Below are positions 58,901 to 64,000 of a DNA stretch of 64,000 bases, in pieces. Positions within the stretch are counted from its first letter, which is position 1; the number at the start of each line of letters is the position of its first letter. The DNA comes from Ophiostoma sp. CBS 140.51 (taxonomy: Eukaryota > Ascomycota > Sordariomycetes > Ophiostomatales > Ophiostomataceae): contig JANSLP010000003.1 in NCBI GenBank assembly GCA_029298735.1, positions 124,001-188,000 on the forward strand, read 5' to 3'. Both the position numbers and the translations under genes were made by a program. A model generated the notes under the pieces. That model searched no databases, was not told the origin of the DNA, and worked only from the letters and a program-made list of their open reading frames with translations.

Positions 58901-59214
58901 AACGCGTCCAGGCCAACAGCCAGGACTTGCTGGGACTCGAGCGGGCGCAAACCACCGAGGCCGTCCGCGAGGTCGAGATGCTCATGGCCAAAGTCGAGTA
59001 CGAGATTGGATCCCTCGCCAGCAAAGTACAAGACGTTGAAGACGGCGTCCGGCAGTTTACCCAGCAGGTCGAGTACGTCGAGAAGCGGGCCGAAGAGCTC
59101 AAGAGTCACCTGGAGACGGAGAGCTGGCTGCATTGGGCGGTGCGGAGTCTGACGGGCATTGGCACGGGGCCCAACATCGTCGAGGGCGGGCCAAGGCGGC
59201 AGCAGGCCAACTGA
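55966..59214 (+). CDS. Stb6/Stb2-like protein (Sin3-binding family)
   Basis: A single exon of 1082 residues. After a Gln/Asn/Tyr-rich start, a conserved globular region covers about 90-460 (PDPVSFRYLEQDPCINVVDRR, GYELYLVEQWVCSR, GILGPTTVAALLGMLMGARN, ERPKWLWFGKPL), which matches the N-terminal domain of fungal Stb6/Stb2, found through interaction with the Sin3 co-repressor. The middle is disordered, with an Arg-Asp repeat (about 584-600) from a short DNA repeat. RAFTWKNKPEEYLSNIQRERD (about 690-710) looks conserved. An acidic run lies at about 877-900. A coiled coil spans about 925-1045, followed by a hydrophobic amphipathic end (SWLHWAVRSLTGIGTG). The molecular function is poorly known. Family call moderately confident. 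Confidence 0.8.
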   Translation: MSFRFGMPVVQPDSRGYREREEEIMAARQRQQQTRPEIADDTYQYNNYNYNTTNNLTALSSIMPTRTMTQVPETTGMAQSAPAPNRRRVVTPDPVSFRYLEQDPCINVVDRRASLVGYELYLVEQWVCSRQSPTIVIATYTGDPNHAVVVGVLSIPENEKEWSARLKMYFKTMQQYHARPKDSPFGEIMATNLSSFPSALTVIAVRDGDIRRHRQEFIVNEDLKRLGCSGRSGLTLSEPTRATQEKFQSMYKTSEKIPFSESVVELIKQCQTALFIFGMLESQYIDGLLCDVTETAVSDWWTEVGAEYYNAEPTDGILGPTTVAALLGMLMGARNRLAWYGASVSKDVFDVDNMKKGIGSFQKDLKLERTRRLDHQTLRRLHSVTIKAAAGEGGWGVQKAIKSTVEGFGGKRGELVFGMVGGKDKGNIGDIETLDFDKFISHIYGERPKWLWFGKPLRSQASALPLGLTDHFGERTQQTTTTAASATAGPVEGSKEEPATPASTIPSRRTLSAPLDTEEPAAIEPLTTSATTTGLTDVSDTALSKKDTRTAVYSAVPPGSAVSINDSPNDRVDREKYRDANGERERDRDRDRDRDPRKRTVFKSVAGRVNDARSGLGRIRDAVGTGLRGHASRPSRDDAMMPGTGGSGAPFSPNSSSAALSSTGSAMVPGPMSTHPGIASLAQASLNSPVMVGRAFTWKNKPEEYLSNIQRERDMGEKLFRNAGMPGTTHSSQGPQPDADAVAAAATAALEAELAARLPGYSTQANGRASHLRKDMIISTANTSVAGSVADGSDLEGPILEAERDVGPGVVGLLRRHSIAGGEYGRDAESLLRLSQQQQEVPQKLPFEVVWPRRLSFSAAEEAVLGWDEIVDFPEADDDDDEDGEDSENNKEGKDNEEDGLGGVAGESYDQAVLLAASSRFVTTLTLERGLYQDVLALKDVVGPVVVDRVLELESLDVVYEQQLEEVQSVFFQLSGAYERVQANSQDLLGLERAQTTEAVREVEMLMAKVEYEIGSLASKVQDVEDGVRQFTQQVEYVEKRAEELKSHLETESWLHWAVRSLTGIGTGPNIVEGGPRRQQAN

Positions 59215-59697
59215 GGGCACAAAAGTTGGATATTGAACATTGATATGAAGCATATACACAGCACACGGCACCGATAGGCACCGCATTTTGCCATAGCGAC
59301 GGCGTTTTTACTTCTTCTCTACATTTACTTGGCAGACTGCATTTTCACTGGTTTCTTTTGTCTCTTGTCTTTTCCTGGGCATAATTGATGACGCATTTTA
59401 TTCTCTTTAATTCATATCCCAGGATGCCGTGTCATATGTAATGTTTCTTAGTGTCCACTCATTTCATGTCTATGTTTCCACGCCCTCCTTGCATAACCCT
59501 GTGAAACCAAAAGAAAGGAATAAACAATAGAGGAGAAGTGTTCCGTGTGTTCTAATATACAATTGGCGTCGTCGTCTCGTCGTCTTCATTCTCCCTTTTT
59601 GGTGAGAATCCGCCTTCGTTGGGCGCCCTGGTCGTGGACTTCTATTGTCCTTTTTCGCGTGTATTTCTTTTTTTCGTCATTCTTCGTCCGCCCTTTC
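59215..59697. other. Convergent 3' intergenic
   Basis: 483 nt between the Stb6-like gene and TIM10, presumably both 3' UTRs. Nothing else is recognised. Confidence 0.55.
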
Positions 59698-60039
59698 TTA
59701 GAACATACCGCCACCGCCGCCGCCGCGCTTCGCCGCCTCCTGCTGCATGTGCTCCGAGACGCTCATGTGCACGGCAAAGAACTTGGCGGCGCAGCGGTCC
59801 AGGCAGACGCTCTCGCCCTTGTTGAGTTCGCTCTCGCGGTAGTCGGTCGGCACGCACTTGGCGGCGCAGGCCTTGATCAAGCTGTACACACAATGGTTAG
59901 CGACAGTTCAAACAGCTCCAGTGGTGGCAGCTGGGACGTACCGGTTGTGCATGTCGGACATCATTTTCATCTCGGCCTCGACGGCGGCAATCTTCTCGGC
60001 AGACGAGAGCTGCGGGCGGCCCATACCAAAGAATGACAT
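59698..60039 (-). CDS. TIM10: Tim10, small TIM chaperone of the mitochondrial intermembrane space
   Basis: Exons 59942-60039 and 59698-59881 flank a 60-nt intron (GTACGT donor, GCTAACC branch, GTACAG acceptor) and encode 93 residues. The twin CX3C signature is exact: C38-AAK-C42 and C59-LDR-C63, 16 residues apart, as in the small TIM family. The sequence [31 protein letters not shown] is split by the intron just before the first cysteine. With Tim9 it forms a hexameric chaperone that carries carrier and beta-barrel precursors across the intermembrane space; its cysteines are oxidised by the Mia40/Erv1 relay. A Gly run ends the protein. It shares a promoter region with MSK1. Confidence 0.95.
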
Positions 60040-60696
60040 TATGGCGGGTTTGTGGGGGTGTATATGTGGGAGTAGAAGAGGTTTGTAGCGGTCGTGAGAG
60101 TCGTCGTGGATGCTTGTGTGTCTTCTGTATTGTCGTCGTCGGATCTCGAAAAACCAGTGACGTTTTTTTGGCCTTGCTTTGAATTCTTTGGCCCGGGATG
60201 CTCTAGTAAGAGGCGGACATGTGATTGGATGATGGGCGATAAATATGGGTCTTGTTCTCAAAGGTGGGTTAAACGGCCTGTTATTGGTTACCGGCGCCAG
60301 GGGTGGGTACCCGCCCGTTTTTGCACCTGCCAATGTCCCACCTGCCAAAATTTTCGTCAACTACAAAAGCACAAGCTTCTTTCCAATCAACAAACCAACA
60401 TCAACCAACATCAACTCTTCTCTGGTAAGCTTCCTTCTGCTTTTATTTACACAAACACAATCCACTCCACTGGCAGCAGTCGTCTACTATGATGAACTTG
60501 CATTAAACCTTAGAACCGTTGCGAATGACTGCGGCTTCGGCTGCGGCGTGATCACAAATGCCAACACTCTGACAGTTTGACTGCTGCCACGTTTCTACCC
60601 ACGACATGTTTCCGTCTCTCTCATAGAGTGTGCCCTGCTAACATATAAGATGTTTCGTTGTTGCTGGCACGGCATGACGTGTTACTGTCCGCCGCC
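60040..60696. promoter_or_regulatory. Divergent promoter region TIM10 / MSK1
   Basis: 657 nt. It contains three CCAAT-type boxes: ATTGG at 60224-60228 and 60283-60287, and CCAAT at 60383-60387. A GGGTGGGTACCCGCCC palindromic stretch lies near 60302-60317. A possible 5'-UTR intron begins at GTAAGC (60425). HAP-complex binding to CCAAT controls many fungal nuclear genes for mitochondrial proteins; its use here is inferred. Confidence 0.5.
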
Positions 60697-60700
60697 ATGA
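60650..60700 (+). other. Upstream ORF overlapping the MSK1 start (ATGA)
   Basis: A 17-codon frame (16 residues plus stop, beginning MFRCCWHG) whose TGA at 60698-60700 overlaps the MSK1 ATG at 60697-60699. It has an internal in-frame ATG at codon 9. It follows a CTAAC...AAG sequence that could be a splice acceptor. Whether it lies within the mRNA is unknown. Confidence 0.4.
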
Positions 60701-62682
60701 GCACCGTTGCCCAGGCTCTGCCGGGCCTCCTTATTCTTCGGCCGTATACGGCACGGCATATTCAATCTTCGGCAGCACGTTCATCACTCTCGCATTTGTG
60801 CTCGCCATCGGCCAGAAAGGCGTATTTGCGGTTCTACCAGACTGCGTGCGGCCTGACTGAGCCGACTCCCAAACGGAGCTCCCCTTCTCTATTGAGGCGA
60901 CAAATCACAACGAGACCATGTGACTCTCGACTGGCGTTGTCCAAGGCCGGTAACAAGGCTAAGAAGGATGACGGCAGCGAGACTGCCTCTGACTCAAAAA
61001 CACCCGCCGAAGACCGCTCGGCGGTGGCCCTACGTATCAAGGAGTTGCAAGACGCCAATGTTTTGAGTTATCCTCGATACCAGCCTGCTGGTGACCGGAT
61101 TTCCGTGCCACAGTTTCGTACCAAGTTCGAGTCTGTAGCAGTCGGCGACGAGGTCCCATACCACCGTGTCGAGCTCTCTGGCCGGGTACTGTCTGTCCAG
61201 CGCTTGGGCGCCAAACTCGTCTTCCTCAAGCTGCTGGACGAGGGCGAACAGGTGCAAGTCATGTGCAACCTGCGCCAACTGCGGACGCCAGCTCAAGGAG
61301 ACTCGCCCTCAGTAGCGGTCGAGACGGCTGTCTTCAAGGAGGCTGCTCGTCTGCTGAACCGTGGTGACCATGTGGCTGTCACGGGCTGTGCCATGCGCAC
61401 AGGTACGGGCGAGCTCACGCTGGCGGCCGATATGCTGCCTCGTGTATACTCGCCCGCGCTGGCACCGCTGCCGACACAGCTGCTCGACGGCGATACACGT
61501 GCACTGCGCCGCCATGTTGACCTACTCGTCAACCCGGCTGCAGCGGCGACGCTTCGTCTCCGGTCCCACATTCTGCGCGAGATGCGCTCCTTTTTCGAGG
61601 ACCAGCAGTTTGTTGAGGTGCAGACGCCCATCCTGGCTAATTTGTCCGGTGGTGCGGTGGCACGGCCCTTTATGACGGCCCACGCCACCGAGGACGAGAG
61701 TGGAACAACAGCAACAACAGCTTCGGCGGGAACGTCGGCTGGTTCGCGCCCTCTCAGCCTGCGCATTGCCCCCGAGCTGTGGCTGAAGCGGCTTGTGGTT
61801 GGTGGCCTCGACCGCGTCTTTGAAATTGGTCAGTCCTTCCGCAACGAGGGCATTGATGCAACACACAACCCCGAGTTCAGCACGTGCGAGTTTTACGCCG
61901 CCTACTGGACACTGCCTCGCTTGATGGCCGAGACTGAGAAGCTCATGTCCCAGCTGGCACAGGCGTCTCTGCAGTTTAAGCAGACACCAGGCGGGGCGGG
62001 TCTCCTTCCGGCATCAGAGACCGACTCTGCTGAGCAGCCATCAAACGCCACCGTCGACTCTGTCGCTCGTTGTGCTGCAGGCGGCCCGTTTGTCCAGCTC
62101 GAGTTCATCCCGTCTCTCGAGGCTGCCCTGGGCTTCACGTTCCCAGACTTGTCGGCACCCGATGCTTACGATCAGCTTCGCCAGAAGCTCGGCAACAAGA
62201 GCGGCGAGCACGATACCAGCGATGCCGACGGTGGCCGGCTAGCCAAGTTGCTGGACCGTTTGGCTGGTGACCACTTGGAGTCGCGCTCGTTTGCCAACGT
62301 CGACGGGCCTCTCTTCATCACCCACCACCCGGCCTGCATGTCCCCCCTGGCCAAGAGCTTTGTCTGCCCTAAGACGGGCCAGACTATTGCTGCACGCGCC
62401 GAGCTCTTTGTCGACGGCCGCGAGCTGGCCAACATGTACGAGGAGGAGAACGACCCGGCTGAGCAGCGCCGCAAGATGGCCCGGCAGGTCGAGGACACAG
62501 CCGGTGCATCCAACAACACGGTCGATGAGAACTACATTGCTGCCCTTGAGTCGGGTCTGCCGCCCACGGGTGGTTGGGGCTGTGGTGTCGAGCGGCTAGT
62601 GATGCTCTTTTCGGGTTCGCGGCGGATTGCCGACTGCCTCAGCTTTGGCACTCTGCGTCACGTCGTTGCAATGAAGAAGTAG
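60697..62682 (+). CDS. MSK1: Lysyl-tRNA synthetase, mitochondrial
   Basis: A single exon of 661 residues starting at MSTVAQALPG; no in-frame ATG lies upstream. The first 85 residues are Arg/Ser/Leu-rich without acidic clusters, as in a matrix presequence. An OB-fold anticodon-binding domain spans about 135-260 (VELSGRVLSVQRLGAKLVFLKL). The class II catalytic core has motif 1 (ILREMRSFFEDQQFVEVQTPIL, about 291-312), motif 2 (RVFEIGQSFRNEGIDATHNPEF, about 372-393) and motif 3 (GWGCGVERLVMLFSGSRRI, 627-645). APELWLKRLVVGG and HHPACMSPLAKS mark the enzyme as LysRS and not Asp/AsnRS. It charges mitochondrial tRNA-Lys. A low-complexity Thr/Ala/Ser insert (about 329-353) sits in the core before APELWLKR. 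It is convergent with RAD50. Confidence 0.92.
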   Translation: MSTVAQALPGLLILRPYTARHIQSSAARSSLSHLCSPSARKAYLRFYQTACGLTEPTPKRSSPSLLRRQITTRPCDSRLALSKAGNKAKKDDGSETASDSKTPAEDRSAVALRIKELQDANVLSYPRYQPAGDRISVPQFRTKFESVAVGDEVPYHRVELSGRVLSVQRLGAKLVFLKLLDEGEQVQVMCNLRQLRTPAQGDSPSVAVETAVFKEAARLLNRGDHVAVTGCAMRTGTGELTLAADMLPRVYSPALAPLPTQLLDGDTRALRRHVDLLVNPAAAATLRLRSHILREMRSFFEDQQFVEVQTPILANLSGGAVARPFMTAHATEDESGTTATTASAGTSAGSRPLSLRIAPELWLKRLVVGGLDRVFEIGQSFRNEGIDATHNPEFSTCEFYAAYWTLPRLMAETEKLMSQLAQASLQFKQTPGGAGLLPASETDSAEQPSNATVDSVARCAAGGPFVQLEFIPSLEAALGFTFPDLSAPDAYDQLRQKLGNKSGEHDTSDADGGRLAKLLDRLAGDHLESRSFANVDGPLFITHHPACMSPLAKSFVCPKTGQTIAARAELFVDGRELANMYEEENDPAEQRRKMARQVEDTAGASNNTVDENYIAALESGLPPTGGWGCGVERLVMLFSGSRRIADCLSFGTLRHVVAMKK

Positions 62683-62885
62683 GCTGAACTGTGCTCAGTG
62701 CAGTTGATAAACGAACACTTTAAACGCCCTCTGTATTATATCTGTACATACCACTTTACATGTACAACTATCATGGAATATATGAATGAATGAATGCCAA
62801 ACAAGAAGAAACAAACTCGCTGAAATCCAATAAACGCCATGCTTTGCCATCTTCGTACAAACTCTATCGCCTCCCCCATCCCCCC
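62683..62885. other. Short convergent 3' spacer
   Basis: 203 nt between the MSK1 and RAD50 stop codons, AT-rich, with AATAAA near 62829; the 3' UTRs may overlap. Confidence 0.5.
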
Positions 62886-64000
62886 TTAACCCTCCATCAA
62901 CCGTGTAATGGGCTCCCGTGTGACGACACTGTTCTGTCGGTCGTCACGCGACACGCGGTAAAACGTATAGCAAAAGTCCGAGCAGCGCATGTGCCGCAAG
63001 AACTCCTCGTCGTGCGTAATCACAATCAGCTGGAAGTTGGCTTGCGCCTGCCGCGCCTTGATGATGGCGTGCAGCGCCACCGCCAGCGACCGGATGTTGT
63101 CGCTGTCCAGGTTTGTCGTCGGCTCGTCCAGCGCAATCAGCCCGCAGTTGACACCAAACGACTCGGCCAGCGCCAGCCGAATGATAATGCTGGCCAGCAC
63201 CTTTTGACCCGCCGAGCAGCGCCCGCGCATGTCCATTTCCGTGTCCTGTTTGACCATGCACACTCGGTAGTTGTAGTTGCGCTTGCCCGTGGCCGTCTCA
63301 TTGTCCGACCGGATCAGGATTGTGTCAATGTCTGTACCCTGGTACGTCGCCCGCCACAGCTCGCCCGCGATCCGGTTGACTTCCTCCATCTTGAGGCCGT
63401 GGTATTCCATAATGGCCTTGTCGAGGGCCGCCGAGTACCGTCCCAAGTCGTCAATGGCGGCCTTTGTCGTCTCGACGCGGATGTGCGACTCCCGGTACCG
63501 GAACTCGGCCTCCTTGTACTCTTGCTCGTACTCGTCCAGCAGTCGCAGCAGTTCCTCATCCTTGGTCTTCATGCTGCCCCAGATCGCGCTCCGCTCCGCC
63601 AGCAGCTTGCTGTGCTGCACCTCGAACCGCTTGGCCTCGCCCACCAGCCGTTCATAGTCGTCCTCGGCATTGCGCGACTCGAGATCGAGAATATCGCGCC
63701 GCAGGTCGTCCAGCAGCCGCAAGTTGCGCCGGTAGCTCAGGTTGTCGGAAATGTTCTTCTTTTCGCGGTCACTATTGTCGATTTCGGCCTTCATTTTGTT
63801 GACCTGGGCGGCCAGCTCGTCGGCCTCGTGCTCTTGGCCCGTAATAGCTTGTTCTAAGGTTTCAATGGCGCGCGCATTGGCCACCAGCAGCGCAGGGCCA
63901 CCGCGGTCGATGTAATCCTCAATGTCCTTTTCGACCATGCGCAGCTCGCTGACTGTGTGCGCCACAGCGTCGCGCTCTTGTGCACCCTGTCGCTCCTTTT
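62886..64000 (-). CDS. RAD50: Rad50, C-terminal part (N-terminus beyond right edge)
   Basis: The window holds about 370 C-terminal residues; the frame is open to the right edge, so the gene continues there, and the Met that opens the visible frame at 63965 is a GTG codon within it and not a start. The sequence begins in the distal coiled coil, followed by the C-terminal ABC-type ATPase half: signature helix [20 protein letters not shown] (about 63170-63230), Walker B and D-loop [12 protein letters not shown] (about 63105-63140), and the switch His in VITHDEEF (about 62998-63020). Rad50 with Mre11 and Nbs1/Xrs2 binds and processes DNA double-strand breaks and supports telomeres and meiosis. 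The N-terminal Walker A and zinc hook lie outside the window. No defect is seen. Confidence 0.96.
   Translation of the reverse strand, partial: KERQGAQERDAVAHTVSELRMVEKDIEDYIDRGGPALLVANARAIETLEQAITGQEHEADELAAQVNKMKAEIDNSDREKKNISDNLSYRRNLRLLDDLRRDILDLESRNAEDDYERLVGEAKRFEVQHSKLLAERSAIWGSMKTKDEELLRLLDEYEQEYKEAEFRYRESHIRVETTKAAIDDLGRYSAALDKAIMEYHGLKMEEVNRIAGELWRATYQGTDIDTILIRSDNETATGKRNYNYRVCMVKQDTEMDMRGRCSAGQKVLASIIIRLALAESFGVNCGLIALDEPTTNLDSDNIRSLAVALHAIIKARQAQANFQLIVITHDEEFLRHMRCSDFCYTFYRVSRDDRQNSVVTREPITRLMEG

Noticed and set aside
62790..63857. 355-codon open frame antisense to RAD50
   Set aside because: Shadow of the RAD50 coding strand, with no domain of its own.
1..64000. CRISPR array, insertion sequence, prophage or biosynthetic cluster
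   Set aside because: The window is fungal nuclear DNA with introns; no evenly spaced repeats, transposase, or PKS/NRPS/terpene core gene is seen.

Overview
The window is nuclear DNA of a filamentous ascomycete (Pezizomycotina, most likely a Sordariomycete; species not resolved). The evidence is short spliceosomal introns (58-102 nt, one of 226 nt) with GTRNGT donors and CTRAC/CTGAC branch sites, strong G/C preference at third codon positions, pyrimidine-rich leaders before start codons, and orthologues of fungal housekeeping genes. No bacterial, viral, CRISPR or transposon feature was recognised.

Seventeen protein-coding genes are supported. Left to right: a PH-domain protein running off the left edge (-); CTU2/NCS2 for tRNA wobble thiolation (+); a SAM-dependent methyltransferase (-); an Osh1-type oxysterol-binding protein with ankyrin, PH, FFAT and ORD modules (+); a TesB-type peroxisomal acyl-CoA thioesterase (+); a membrane-anchored hot-dog thioesterase (+); an SF1/UPF1-like helicase (-); an Rgd1-type F-BAR/RhoGAP (-); a short-chain dehydrogenase (-); aspartate-semialdehyde dehydrogenase HOM2 (+); a 9-kb interval without a recognisable gene; a two-RRM Whi3/Scw1-type RNA-binding protein (+); a secreted sedolisin (-); the ribosome-biogenesis WD40 protein IPI3 (-); an Stb6-like protein (+); TIM10 (-); mitochondrial lysyl-tRNA synthetase MSK1 (+); and the C-terminal part of RAD50 (-), running off the right edge.

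The genes do not form a biosynthetic cluster. Local links that can be seen are the two adjacent thioesterases of different families, the divergent TIM10/MSK1 pair (both mitochondrial) with three CCAAT/ATTGG boxes between them, and CACGTGA E-box elements upstream of four genes in the left third.

The observations most worth a second look are: the 9-kb interval before the Whi3-like gene, which carries intron-like signals and long upstream reading frames; a 17-codon upstream ORF whose stop overlaps the MSK1 start codon as ATGA; a TesB thioesterase whose final 23-codon exon alone supplies a PTS1-like end, so intron retention would remove it; and a 1003-residue UPF1-like helicase with divergent motif sequences and no recognised accessory domain. 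I did not find a convincing undescribed multi-gene system.
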